Source: Deltaproteobacteria bacterium
GTDB taxonomy: Bacteria > Myxococcota_A > Polyangia > Polyangiales > JADJMO01
Length of the DNA stretch: 64,000 bases
Assembly: GCA_025363655.1 (NCBI GenBank)
Contig: JANYDK010000040.1
Location: forward strand, 62,001-126,000
Direction: 5' to 3'
The position numbers and the translations under genes are program-made. The stretch's first letter is position 1; every line of letters begins with the position of its first letter. Shown one piece after another: positions 26,943-35,745 of the stretch. The notes beneath the pieces were generated by a model. It made no database searches. It was not told the origin of the DNA and saw nothing but the letters and a program-made list of their open reading frames with translations.

Positions 26943-27183
26943 GTTCGGTCTCCTTCGAAGTTTCGTCCCGCGCTCGGCGGATACATCCAGCGGCACGGGG
27001 CCGCCCGAAGAGTCACTGCAATTCTCGTGTCGCCTGCAGCTGCAAGCAGCCCGACCACACCCCACGACGCACCGAGCCCCTTCGAGGAGCCCGAGCTCGC
27101 GGTTCTAGAACCCCCTGGCTATCCGCCGGGACGACTTTCGTCAACATTTCCGGCCTCGAGAACCCCGGGCCGGGCGACAAAAA

Positions 27184-27284
27184 GCGAGAAGGCCCCACCA
27201 CACCCGCTCTCCGCTGCCGTTGCTGCCTTCCGGCCCTGGCGGGGTTCACGGCGCGCTGTCGGTGGAGCCACGAAGACTCGCTAC
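27184..27284 (-). ncRNA. ffs: Signal recognition particle RNA (small bacterial type)
   Basis: The minus strand contains CCAGGGCCGGAAGGCAGCA followed by ACGGCAGC, the near-universal SRP RNA distal hairpin with its GGAA loop (at 27221-27240). The flanks pair as expected for the long rod: GGCUCCACC (27269-27261) with GGUGGGGCC (27199-27191), and outside them GCGAG with CUCGC, followed by a UUUUU tract at 27183-27179 that acts as terminator. About 100 nt, the size of small bacterial SRP RNA without an Alu domain. It binds Ffh and directs membrane and exported proteins, including the many lipoproteins seen here. Confidence 0.9.
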
Positions 27285-27291
27285 ACGGACG

Positions 27292-27320
27292 GCTATAGGC
27301 CCGTCCGCGGCCGCTTGCAA
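27292..27320 (-). promoter_or_regulatory. Sigma-70-like promoter of the SRP RNA
   Basis: On the minus strand TTGCAA (27320-27315) and TATAGC (27297-27292) are separated by exactly 17 bp. Transcription would start about 7 bp on, near 27285, just outside the terminal stem of the SRP RNA. Confidence 0.7.
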
Positions 27321-27515
27321 CAGACTTTCTCCATCGCATGCCCGAGTGAGACGTGCGCCAGGCCAAGGGATTCAGGATCGGGGCAAAAGGGGTAGGACAT
27401 TCGCACGAACTTCGTCGTGTCGGACCCCGCTGGCTCCCGGCCTTCGCGACTAAAATGCTCCCCACCCACACGATGCCGTTGACAGACCATGCCCCTCCAA
27501 GCCACAACGCGCGGC

Positions 27516-27603
<88 letters not shown>

Positions 27604-27604
27604 C

Positions 27605-27644
27605 GCCCGCCCGCCTTCGCTGAACACGCGAGGGCGGGGCGGGC
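27605..27644. other. Strong GC hairpin between the two tRNA-Ser genes
   Basis: GCCCGCCCGCCTTCGC and GCGAGGGCGGGGCGGGC form an almost complete inverted repeat around the loop TGAACAC, two bases past the first tRNA. There is no T tract on either strand, so it may be a processing or attenuation structure rather than an intrinsic terminator. Confidence 0.55.
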
Positions 27645-27698
27645 CGATGTTCGCGCCCGAACGGCTCATTCGCCCGCACGGCGCGTTCTCGGTGGACT

Positions 27699-27783
27699 GG
27701 AGAGGTGACCGAGTGGTCGAAGGTGCACGATTGGAAATCGTGTGTACCGAAAGGTACCGAGGGTTCGAATCCCTTCCTCTCCG
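27699..27783 (+). tRNA. tRNA-Ser, anticodon GGA
   Basis: A class II tRNA of 85 nt. Acceptor GGAGAGG pairs with CCTCTCC. The anticodon stem CACGA/TCGTG encloses TTGGAAA, so the anticodon is GGA (27733-27735), reading UCC/UCU. CCA is not encoded. It lies 97 bp after tRNA-Ser(CGA) on the same strand. Confidence 0.95.
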
Positions 27784-27949
27784 CTAGCACGAACTTGCGC
27801 ATGTGACGTGAGGTCACAGCGCCCCGCGGGGTACGCAGGGCGATGATTTCATGATCACGGGCCACTGCGACTCGCAGCGCTCGCGGCGTGACATGGGGGT
27901 CAGGCGCAGGCGCGAGCGCAGGCCCGCGCCGGGTGCGTGCCGAGGGAGT

Positions 27950-30900
27950 TCAGACCCTCGGGATTCCGCCCTTGGTCAGGAGCCGGTCGAGCCAGAGGTT
28001 GGTCAGCTTCTCTTGGGCACTGCTCGCGCGGAGGCGGGCGGCGAGGAAGGGGAAGTCGACCTTGTCCATGTCCTGATCTTGATTGAAGCAGGTGAAGACG
28101 ATGGAGACCTTGCCGGTCACCGGATCGACCTGGCGCTGCAGGCACTGCGCGCAGATCTCTTTCATCATGCACTGCATCGGCGAGTTGATGCTGGCGATGC
28201 CGATGTGATCGGGCTTGAGGTAGGGGGCGAGCGCGTTGCGACGGGCGGCCTTCACGGCGGCCATCATGCGGTCGGAGCCGATGGCGATGATTCGATCCAT
28301 CGTCTGCAGCTCGAACGGCTTCTCGCCGAGCTTGCCGGTGGCGTAGGCGACCATCGCTTCGACGATGTTGCCGACGAACGTCGCGTCCTGCGGACGGCGG
28401 GATTTCGGGGCCGGTTCGCGATCGCACGACCACACGACCTTGTCGGCGGCCATCTCGATGTCGTCCTCGTGATAGACGTCGTCGGGGTTGCGATAGCCGG
28501 CGAAGTACACGACCTTGCAGCCGCGATCGCGGAGCGCTTTGCCGATCGAGAAGAGCACCGCGTTGCCGAGACCGCCGCCGGCGAGGACGACGTGCTCGTT
28601 CTCCGGAATCTCGGTCGGCGCGCCGGTCGGGCCCATCAAGACGACGCGTTGGCCCTTTTTCAGGGTCGCGCAGAGGCGTGAGCTGCCTCCGAGCTCGAGG
28701 ATGATCGTCGAGAGGAGGCCCTTCTCGCGATCGACCCATGCGCCGGTGAGCGCCATGCCCTCGGTGACGAGCGGCGTGTCGTCGACCGTCGCGGCGTCGA
28801 CCTCGAAGTTCTGCAAACGGTAGAACTGGCCCGGCTGGAAGCCGCGGGCGGCGCGAGGGGCGCGGACGATGACCTCGACGATGGTCGGGGTGAGGCGGAT
28901 GACGTCGTGGACCGTGGCGCTCAGCTCGTCGTCGATGAGGCGAGTGAACGAGCGCCAGGCGTCGTCACGCTGAGGCTGCCGCGCAGGATCGAGCTTGGCG
29001 ATTTGGTGCGCGAAGATCTCGGTGACGTAGGGGTGCCCGTCCTTGGCGCTGGCCATCGCCTTGACGACGCTGCCGGCGTAGCGCGGGAGGTTGTCGCCGT
29101 AGAACGACACCGCGTGCTCGCCGTCGCAGTAGCTCGTGAAAAACCCTTGCGAATCGGCCTTGGTCGTCAATTTTCCGTGCTCGTCGACGGCGACGACGTG
29201 CGGCGAGAACGCCTTCGTCTTCGGGTCCATCACGAACGTGCCCGGGTATTCGCGCTCATAGGTCACGTTCGGTGACGTGCCGGCGGCGATGCAGATGGTG
29301 CGCGCGGGGAGCGAGACCGTCTCGCCGGTGGGGACGAGCTTGCCGTCCCTCACCTCGCTGCGATCGAAGAGCATGCCGCTGGCGGCGCCGCGCTCGTCGA
29401 CCAGCACCTCCTTCGGCGAAAGACGCTCGGCGAAGCGCACGCCCTCTTCCAGGGCCTTGATGATCTCTTCGTGATTGAGGCGATAGGCCGGCGATTCGTT
29501 CATCGTGCGGCGATAGGCGACGGTGACGCCGCCCCAGCTGTCGACGAGCGGCGCGAACTTCGGCGCGCGCTTCTCGACGAGGGCCTTGGCGCGCTCTTCG
29601 CGAATCGCCTTGCCGTGGAGGCACATCTCTTCGAGGGCTTCGCGCTCCTCGTCGTCGAACGCGCGCCAGACGACCTCCTTGCCGCGTTCGGCCTCGAGGG
29701 TCTCCATGCGCGCGAGCGTGCGCTCGACCTGCACCACGTAGTACGCGGCTAGCTCGGTGCCGGTGTCGATGGCGGTGAGCCCGCCGCCGATGACGAGCGC
29801 GGGGAGGCGCACCTGGAGGTTGGCGAGAGACTGCTTTTTGTAGGCTCCGGTGAGCTGCAGCGCCATGAGGAAGTCGGACGCCTGACGCACGCCACGGGCG
29901 AGCGCGTTGGGCACGTCGATCAGCGTCGGCTTGCCCGCGCCGGCGGCGATGGCGATGTGATGGAAGCCGAGCTTCCACGCCTCTTCGACGGTGATGGTGC
30001 CGCCGAAGCGGACGCCGCCGAAGATGCGGAAGGTGCTCCGCCGAACCAGCGCGAGCGCGATCAGGTCGAGGAAGTTCTTGTCCCAACGAATGGTGATGCC
30101 GTACTCGGCGACGCCGCCGAAGCCGATGGTGCGGCGCGCGTCGAGCTCCTGCGCGAGCGACGAGTAAGCGTGGACCGGCTCGGGATAGACGGCGGTGTCG
30201 CCGTCCCAACGTCCGACCAGCTGCGGTGAAATCGGCTCGATTTTCAGGCCATCGATGCCGACGACGCCGAAGCCCTCGTTGATGAGGTGGTGCGAGAGCG
30301 TGTAGCCCGCGGGGCCGAGGCCGATCACGAGCACGTTCTTGCCGTTGTACGGCTGCGGGTACGGACGACGGACGTTGAGCGGATTCCAGCGCGTGAGGAG
30401 CGTGTAGATCTCGACGCCCCACGGCAGCGCGAGGACGTCGGTGAGCGCGCCCGTTTCTGCTTGCGGGATGTTGACCGGATCTTGCTTCTGGTAAATGCAC
30501 CCCTTCATGCAGTCGTTGCAGATGCGGTGACCGGTGCCGGGGCACATCGGGTTGTCGATGGTGACGAGGGCGAGCGAGCCGATGACTCGACCGGCGCGGC
30601 GGAGCTCGTGCATCTCGCCGATGCGCTCCTCGAGCGGGCAGCCGGCGAGCGAGACGCCGAGCGGGTTCTTCTTCAGCTTCGGCTCGGCGATGGGGCTGAC
30701 GATCGGCGCCGCTTCTCCGGGCTTCGCCTTCGGCGTCGGCTCGACGAGGCCACGACGGCAGCTGTCCTTCTCGCGATCGTGGCAGAGGATGCAGTAGTCG
30801 ACCTCGTTGGCGACATCGAGGCGCTCCATGCGGCGGTCGGTGAGCCCGAAGCCGTCGCGCGCGCGGCGTGAGTCTTCGGGGCCGACGGAGATCTCGGGGA

Positions 30901-31840
30901 TCTTCTCGTCGGGGCGACGAAGGTGCACGAGATGGTGGTGATCGACGTTCGTCGGCGTGCGGAACATCACCCAGCCCGGCCGATGCGCGAGCCCTTCGTC
31001 CGGGCGCAACGGGCCTTCCTTTGCCCAGGTGAGCGCGTGCTTCCCAGCTTCTTCGGCGATGGCGGCGGCGCCGCGGACGATCACCTCGAGCATGCCGGTG
31101 AGCAGCTCTTTGGCGGCCTTGACGTGCACCGTCTCGTCGCCGTCGGGGTGGTGGAGGAGCGACGCGAGGACGCCTCCGGTAGCGACGTCGGCGGCGAGCG
31201 CGTGGCGCCACTTCGAGACCTTCTCGAGCTCTTCGGCGGTGACGGTGGCGCCGCCTTTGGCGAGGACCTTGGCGCAGCGCTCTTCGAGATCGAGCAGCGG
31301 GCCGACGACGGTGGCGACGGTGCCTTCGTCTTCGCCGAGCGTCTGCGGCACGTGGTCGACGATGGCGAGGAGCACGCGCATCGCGGTGCGCGCGTTGGCC
31401 CGCGCAGCGTCGGTGCCGAGCGTGCCGACGAGCTTCACGCCACGCTTGCGCCAGAGATCTTTCTTCATCCGCATGACGGCGCGCTCGACGTCGGCGGCGG
31501 CGTGGAGCGCGCCCAGCTCGGCGTCGATGCCGAAGAGCCAGGCGACGAAGCGGTCGAGGTGATCGCCGGCCTCGATGAGCAACGTCGACTCGGCCGGCCC
31601 ACGCACGCTCGCGCCGCCGCTGTCGCGATAGCCGTCGAAGCGCTTGCCGAGCTCCGGGTCGCTCTCGCGAAGACGAGCGCGGAAGGCCTCGTCGAGGCGG
31701 CGGAGCGCGACCGGATCGTAGAGATCGTGATACGTGAAGCCGCCACGCAACGAGAGCGTGGGGGTGGGCGTTTGGGCAGCGGCGCGATCACGACCTAGGG
31801 CAGCGGCGGCGGCGACGTCGACGGGAGCGTGGGTACTCAT
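27950..31840 (-). CDS. Large fused flavin/iron-sulfur NAD(P)H oxidoreductase (NfnB-NfnA-like)
   Basis: 1296 residues in four parts. About 1-340 is an all-alpha region I do not recognise. About 345-450 is cysteine-rich (YCILCHDREKDSC; then CPGTGHRICNDCMKGC), matching the Fe-S N-terminus of GltD/NfnB-type proteins. About 490-950 is a GltD-like flavoprotein with FAD motif VIGLGPAGYTLSHH near 500 and a second nucleotide site VIGGGLTAIDTGTE near 680. About 960-1296 is a PyrK/NfnA-like FAD/NAD module (FQPGQFYRLQNF; LAGGGLGNAV) ending in a [2Fe-2S]-type set CMMKEICAQC plus a later Cys. The order matches NfnB and NfnA joined in one chain. Electron bifurcation between NADH, NADPH and ferredoxin is a family-based hypothesis only. 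Confidence 0.8.
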   Translation of the reverse strand: MSTHAPVDVAAAAALGRDRAAAQTPTPTLSLRGGFTYHDLYDPVALRRLDEAFRARLRESDPELGKRFDGYRDSGGASVRGPAESTLLIEAGDHLDRFVAWLFGIDAELGALHAAADVERAVMRMKKDLWRKRGVKLVGTLGTDAARANARTAMRVLLAIVDHVPQTLGEDEGTVATVVGPLLDLEERCAKVLAKGGATVTAEELEKVSKWRHALAADVATGGVLASLLHHPDGDETVHVKAAKELLTGMLEVIVRGAAAIAEEAGKHALTWAKEGPLRPDEGLAHRPGWVMFRTPTNVDHHHLVHLRRPDEKIPEISVGPEDSRRARDGFGLTDRRMERLDVANEVDYCILCHDREKDSCRRGLVEPTPKAKPGEAAPIVSPIAEPKLKKNPLGVSLAGCPLEERIGEMHELRRAGRVIGSLALVTIDNPMCPGTGHRICNDCMKGCIYQKQDPVNIPQAETGALTDVLALPWGVEIYTLLTRWNPLNVRRPYPQPYNGKNVLVIGLGPAGYTLSHHLINEGFGVVGIDGLKIEPISPQLVGRWDGDTAVYPEPVHAYSSLAQELDARRTIGFGGVAEYGITIRWDKNFLDLIALALVRRSTFRIFGGVRFGGTITVEEAWKLGFHHIAIAAGAGKPTLIDVPNALARGVRQASDFLMALQLTGAYKKQSLANLQVRLPALVIGGGLTAIDTGTELAAYYVVQVERTLARMETLEAERGKEVVWRAFDDEEREALEEMCLHGKAIREERAKALVEKRAPKFAPLVDSWGGVTVAYRRTMNESPAYRLNHEEIIKALEEGVRFAERLSPKEVLVDERGAASGMLFDRSEVRDGKLVPTGETVSLPARTICIAAGTSPNVTYEREYPGTFVMDPKTKAFSPHVVAVDEHGKLTTKADSQGFFTSYCDGEHAVSFYGDNLPRYAGSVVKAMASAKDGHPYVTEIFAHQIAKLDPARQPQRDDAWRSFTRLIDDELSATVHDVIRLTPTIVEVIVRAPRAARGFQPGQFYRLQNFEVDAATVDDTPLVTEGMALTGAWVDREKGLLSTIILELGGSSRLCATLKKGQRVVLMGPTGAPTEIPENEHVVLAGGGLGNAVLFSIGKALRDRGCKVVYFAGYRNPDDVYHEDDIEMAADKVVWSCDREPAPKSRRPQDATFVGNIVEAMVAYATGKLGEKPFELQTMDRIIAIGSDRMMAAVKAARRNALAPYLKPDHIGIASINSPMQCMMKEICAQCLQRQVDPVTGKVSIVFTCFNQDQDMDKVDFPFLAARLRASSAQEKLTNLWLDRLLTKGGIPRV

Positions 31841-31891
31841 GGCCCCCGCTCTTTCGCACGCACGCGCGCGCTCTTCTAGTGGGTCCGCATG

Positions 31892-31910
31892 TGCATATGC
31901 TTGTTATGCA
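31892..31910. promoter_or_regulatory. Candidate operator: inverted repeat TGCATA-N7-TATGCA
   Basis: In the ~100 bp between the oxidoreductase start (31840) and the next same-strand gene lies an AT-rich island with TGCATA (31892-31897) and TATGCA (31905-31910). A further partial copy, TGCATAT, overlaps the right arm at 31907-31913. The island stands out in very GC-rich surroundings and sits 50-70 bp upstream of the oxidoreductase ATG, a plausible regulator-binding place. No regulator is identified. Confidence 0.4.
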
Positions 31911-31943
31911 TATTGCATCGAAAGAACGCCCGGCTCGGTTGGC

Positions 31944-32864
31944 TCAGTTGAGAGTGATGCGGCCCAGCGTGTGGGTCGCGCGGTCGACCTCGGGGGCGAG
32001 GCCGGCCTGGGAAGCAGGCCTCGATCGCTTCACTTTGGCGAGAAATGCCGAGAGGTAGATCTGCGCCGAGCGTCGATCGCCGCGGGCGAAGGCGAGCTCG
32101 CCGAGGACGAAGCGCCCGTAGCCCTCGCTGGCGCGGTCGGTCTTGAGCGCGTGGAAGGACGCGTCGAGGTCGGAGTCGTCGCCGCGGGCGTGCCGGGCGA
32201 GGGCAATTTGTCCATGGAGGAGCGCGACGACGGCGTCTTCGCACCCGAGCGCCCGCTCGAGCACCTCTTCGGCCTCGGCAGCGCGGCCACGGAGGTAGAG
32301 CACCGCGCCGAGCGTCGAGAGGTGGAAGCCGAGCCGTGCCGGCGGAGAGGCGTCGGCCGCAGCGCGCAGATGCTCGATGGCCGCGTCGAGGGCGCCAAGG
32401 GCCTGGCAAGCACGGGCGGCGTCGTGGCGGGCGACGTCGGGCATCACGCCGAGTTCGACGAGCTGCTCGGCGACCTGCCGGGCGCGCACGAAGTGTCCGC
32501 CTTCGAGCTCGCCGAGATAGAGCTGGCGGAGGAGCAATCCCTGCGTGTCGATGTCGCAGATGCCGACGAGACCCGCGCGCGCGTGCTTGACGCGAAGGGC
32601 CGGCGTCTTCGCCTTGAGCGCGCTCTCGAGACAAGCCGTCGCCGTCCTCGGCCTCGACGCTTTGCGCGCGGCGGCCGCTTCCGCGGGCGGCAGAGTGCGA
32701 GTGGAACGCGCGGAGGTCACGACCTCTTGCTCTTGCGTCGGCGCAGGGGCGACCGAGGTCGAAGAAGCCGCGCGCGGCGTGACTCGGAAGCGACCGGACG
32801 CGGCGGGCGCGTCAGGCTCGGGGGGCCGCGAGGGTTTTTCGCCAGCGTCCTTCGACTTAGGCAT
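31944..32864 (-). CDS. TPR-like repeat protein
   Basis: 306 residues. An N-terminal disordered, Pro/Ala/Ser-rich stretch of about 85 residues is followed by helical hairpins with TPR character: LRQLYLGELEGGHFVRARQVAEQL, ACQALGALDAAIEHLRAAA, LGAVLYLRGRAAEAEEVLER, and LGELAFARGDRRSAQIYLSAF. There is no signal peptide or membrane segment, so a cytoplasmic scaffold role is likely. It lies between the large oxidoreductase and a ferredoxin-NADP reductase-like gene on the same strand. Whether it belongs functionally with them is unknown. Confidence 0.7.
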   Translation of the reverse strand: MPKSKDAGEKPSRPPEPDAPAASGRFRVTPRAASSTSVAPAPTQEQEVVTSARSTRTLPPAEAAAARKASRPRTATACLESALKAKTPALRVKHARAGLVGICDIDTQGLLLRQLYLGELEGGHFVRARQVAEQLVELGVMPDVARHDAARACQALGALDAAIEHLRAAADASPPARLGFHLSTLGAVLYLRGRAAEAEEVLERALGCEDAVVALLHGQIALARHARGDDSDLDASFHALKTDRASEGYGRFVLGELAFARGDRRSAQIYLSAFLAKVKRSRPASQAGLAPEVDRATHTLGRITLN

Positions 32865-32950
32865 CTCTCCCTACGCTAGCACCAACTGGGCGAGAGTCGA
32901 GATTGTCCACAGCCTACCCCTCCGGAATCGTTGGAGAAGCGGGATTTGCT

Positions 32951-33667
32951 TTAGTAGTTGAGGAGGACGTCTTCGCGGGCGATGCCGAGCTTCGGGGCGA
33001 CCTCACGGAGACCTTCGATCATCGGCTTGCTGCCGGCGGCGAAGAACATCGCGCCTTCGAGCGGCCAGTGCTGCTGGGCGGCGACGTGCTGTACGTATCC
33101 CGAGAAGACGCCGGGGACGTCGAGCTGCTGACGCGAGAGCGCATAGACGACGGTGACGCCGAGGCGCCGCAGCTCTTCGAGCTCGGGTCTCAGCGCGATC
33201 GATTGCTCGTCACGGACGCCGTAGAGAACGAACGTGCGCGCGGCGTCGCCGCTCGTCGACCTGGCTTGCGCCGTCGAGAGCAAGGCAGCGATGCCGCTCC
33301 CGTTGGCCGCGAGGACGAGCGGACGTTTCGCAGCGCGATCGAGCGGAAAACCAGGCCCATTCGCTTCCGAGACGAGGAACTTCGCACCAGGCCGTTGGGT
33401 GCCGAAGCGATCGGCCATCGCGCCGCCATCTTTGACGATGAGCTGCCACTCGGCGGAGCCGGGCGGGCTCGTGAGGACGAACGTGCCCTTGAGCGCGCCG
33501 GGGATGGTCGCGTCCTCGTCACCGCGGTGACCGCCGTCGTGGCGCACCTCGATGTACTGGCCGTGGTGTAGGTGCGTGCGCGCCGCTTCGGGGGCGATGG
33601 CGAGCCGGATACGATGAAGGCTGCCCCCGACGTGTTTACGCTCCAAGAGGGAGGCGATCGTCGGCAT
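32951..33667 (-). CDS. Ferredoxin-NADP(+) reductase-like flavoprotein
   Basis: 238 residues with the FNR two-domain layout. The beta-barrel FAD part has HHGQYIEVRH and the later FVLTSPPGS. The NAD(P) part has KRPLVLAANGSGIAALLS, RTFVLYGVRD and a C-terminal FFAAGSKPMIEGLREV, matching the conserved CG/AGxxxM region. There are no cysteine clusters, so it lacks an own Fe-S domain. It would pass electrons between NAD(P)H and an unidentified carrier. It is same-strand with the TPR protein and the large oxidoreductase downstream, so this may be a small redox neighbourhood. Confidence 0.75.
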   Translation of the reverse strand: MPTIASLLERKHVGGSLHRIRLAIAPEAARTHLHHGQYIEVRHDGGHRGDEDATIPGALKGTFVLTSPPGSAEWQLIVKDGGAMADRFGTQRPGAKFLVSEANGPGFPLDRAAKRPLVLAANGSGIAALLSTAQARSTSGDAARTFVLYGVRDEQSIALRPELEELRRLGVTVVYALSRQQLDVPGVFSGYVQHVAAQQHWPLEGAMFFAAGSKPMIEGLREVAPKLGIAREDVLLNY

Positions 33668-33744
33668 TCGTCAGGAGTAGCGTGCGTGACGGCTTCTGTA
33701 CAGAGTCACTACGACGTCTGATTTCGCCGCCAGCGCATCGCTTC

Positions 33745-35199
33745 TCAGACGGGCAGCGGAACCTCGAGCCCCTTGGGGACACGGCGCGGGCCCATCACCC
33801 AGGGAAGCGACAGCCGATGGTAGTTGTGGATGCCTTCGAGGCCGGCGAGGACGCTGGCCAGACCCCACTGCAAGCGGTTGACGAAGGTGTGCTCGACCGG
33901 CATGTGGATCGGCTTCGGGAGGTTGGGGAGCACTTCGCCCTTCTTCCAGATGATTTTTCGCTGGTTGCGCACGAGCAGGCCGACGTTCTCACGGGCGACC
34001 TCGCGGGTGTGCTGGAAGGGCTCGTCGACGGTGAGCGGCGTCATCACGTGCTCGGTGTAGCGCTTGTAAATCGGCCAGCCCTCGGGATCGGTCGGGTCGA
34101 AGCCGTAGACCTCGACGAGCGCGCGATCGAAGTCGGCGTCGGTGCCTTGCATCTTCGCCATCAGCACGCGCTTCATGCCGGCGACCATCTGATCGCTCAT
34201 CACGCGCACGCAGCCGAAGTCGAGGAAGGCGACCTTGACGTCGTCCTTCTTGTTGGGGTCGACGATGAACTTGTAGTTGCCGGGGTGCGGATCGGCGTAG
34301 AGGACGCCGTACTCGTAGAGCGCGCGGAACATGAACGTCCAGATCGACACCGAGGCGACGTTGCGCTGCGACCACGGATTTTCTCGACAGAACGTCTCGT
34401 AGTCGATGCCGTCGATGAACTGGGTGGTGATGACCCGCTTGGTGGTGGTGCCGTGGTAGACGCGCGGGATGACGATCATCGGATCGCCCTCGAACATCGC
34501 GCGAAACGCCTCGGTGGCGTTGGCCTCCTGCGTGTAGTCGATCTCCGCCAAGAAGACGCGCTTGATCTCGGCGAGACCTTCCTTGGTCTGGTAGCGACGA
34601 CCGATGGGGGCGATCATCTGCTCCATCAGCGCGACCGTCTTGAGGTCGTTCTCGATGGCGGTGTCGATGCCCGGGTATTGCACCTTGACGGCGACGCGCT
34701 CGCCGCTTCGTAGCGTCGCGCGGTGCACCTGGCCGATGGAGGCGGCGGCGAACGGCTCGCGTTCGAACTCGGCGAAGATTTCGCTCGACGGTCCGCCCAG
34801 CTCTGCGCGAATCACCTTCTCCGCGGCTTCGGCCGAGAGCGGCGGCGCCTTCGCCTGCAGCTTCTTCAGCACTTCTTGGAATTTGTCTTCGTAGCCAGGA
34901 GGCGCGAGGCCGTCGATGTAGCTGGCCATCTGCCCGAGCTTGAGCGGGAGGCCCTTCATCTCGCCAAGCGTCTTCAGCATCTGCTCGGCGGTCTTGCGCG
35001 CTTCTTTCAGCACGCGCTCGCGGCCTTCGCGCTCTTGTTCTTCCGTCTGATCGGGGCCTTGCAAGCGGCGACGCACGCCTTCGTAGGCGAGGTTGGCGGC
35101 GCGCGGCGCGAGAGCTCCGAGGCGCGCGAGTCGACCGAGGCGCCCAGTGGGCGGCTTGGAGGGGCGTTTGACGTTGCCGTCGTCGCGGTCGTTGCTCAT
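33745..35199 (-). CDS. ABC1/UbiB (AarF) family atypical kinase
   Basis: 484 residues with all signature blocks of the family: PLKLGQMASYIDG (KxGQ), FAAASIGQVHRA (Ala-rich loop replacing the kinase glycine loop), VAVKVQYPG (catalytic Lys), YADPHPGNYKF and VAFLDFGCVR (metal-binding). Members support ubiquinone or other isoprenoid-lipid metabolism and hydrolyse ATP. No Ubi biosynthetic genes are adjacent, so I leave the symbol empty. It is divergent from the TerB-like gene, with about 100 bp between starts. Confidence 0.9.
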   Translation of the reverse strand: MSNDRDDGNVKRPSKPPTGRLGRLARLGALAPRAANLAYEGVRRRLQGPDQTEEQEREGRERVLKEARKTAEQMLKTLGEMKGLPLKLGQMASYIDGLAPPGYEDKFQEVLKKLQAKAPPLSAEAAEKVIRAELGGPSSEIFAEFEREPFAAASIGQVHRATLRSGERVAVKVQYPGIDTAIENDLKTVALMEQMIAPIGRRYQTKEGLAEIKRVFLAEIDYTQEANATEAFRAMFEGDPMIVIPRVYHGTTTKRVITTQFIDGIDYETFCRENPWSQRNVASVSIWTFMFRALYEYGVLYADPHPGNYKFIVDPNKKDDVKVAFLDFGCVRVMSDQMVAGMKRVLMAKMQGTDADFDRALVEVYGFDPTDPEGWPIYKRYTEHVMTPLTVDEPFQHTREVARENVGLLVRNQRKIIWKKGEVLPNLPKPIHMPVEHTFVNRLQWGLASVLAGLEGIHNYHRLSLPWVMGPRRVPKGLEVPLPV

Positions 35200-35300
35200 C
35201 GAGTGCGGACTTTCACCATAGCTCAGACCGGGGGGCGTGGCTTCGGCCCCGCGGGCCTCTTGCCCTTCTACCCTCAGGCGGCTCGCGCTATGTACGAAAG

Positions 35301-35738
35301 ATGACCGACCTCGCGGCTGCGAAACAGGCTCTGCTCGAAGAAGTCGCCACCCCCAAGGTCGAGGCGTTGATCGAGGCGATGTTCCTCGCGGCCACTTCCG
35401 ATGGGGATTTCGCGGCCAGCGAGGCGGGGAAATTTGCCGCCACCCTCGAGGCGATCACCGAGAAGCGACTCGATGCCGCATCGATCGATCGCCGCGTCGC
35501 CTCGCTCGCCCAGCTCCTGCGTAAAGAGGGTCGGCCTGCCCGGCTCGGCGCAGTCGCCGCCCGCCTCACGACCCCGACCGCGCGCGAAACGGCGCTCATC
35601 CTCGCTGCCGTCATCACCAAGGCCGACGGCTTCTTCCACGCCGGCGAAAACGATCTGCTCGCCGATCTCGCGGAGGCCCTCGGGGTCGAGCAAGGACGCG
35701 CCGTCGACCTCGTCGAGCGCATCCACAAAGGGACGTAG
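35301..35738 (+). CDS. TerB-like protein
   Basis: 145 residues, all-helical, with the two TerB-type helical repeats: VEALIEAMFLAATSDGDFAASEAGKF and ALILAAVITKADGFFHAGENDLL. In each an acidic DG loop precedes an E-rich helix, as in TerB metal-binding loops. The wider family is linked to tellurite-resistance and membrane stress systems, but single TerB-like proteins are widespread and mostly uncharacterised. No other ter genes are in the window. Its end lies 7 bp from the convergent FBPase stop. Confidence 0.75.
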   Translation: MTDLAAAKQALLEEVATPKVEALIEAMFLAATSDGDFAASEAGKFAATLEAITEKRLDAASIDRRVASLAQLLRKEGRPARLGAVAARLTTPTARETALILAAVITKADGFFHAGENDLLADLAEALGVEQGRAVDLVERIHKGT

Positions 35739-35745
35739 CGCGAGG

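Noticed and set aside
31734-32879. Plus-strand frame over the TPR protein and the oxidoreductase start
   Set aside because: It overlaps two better-supported minus-strand genes and has shadow composition.
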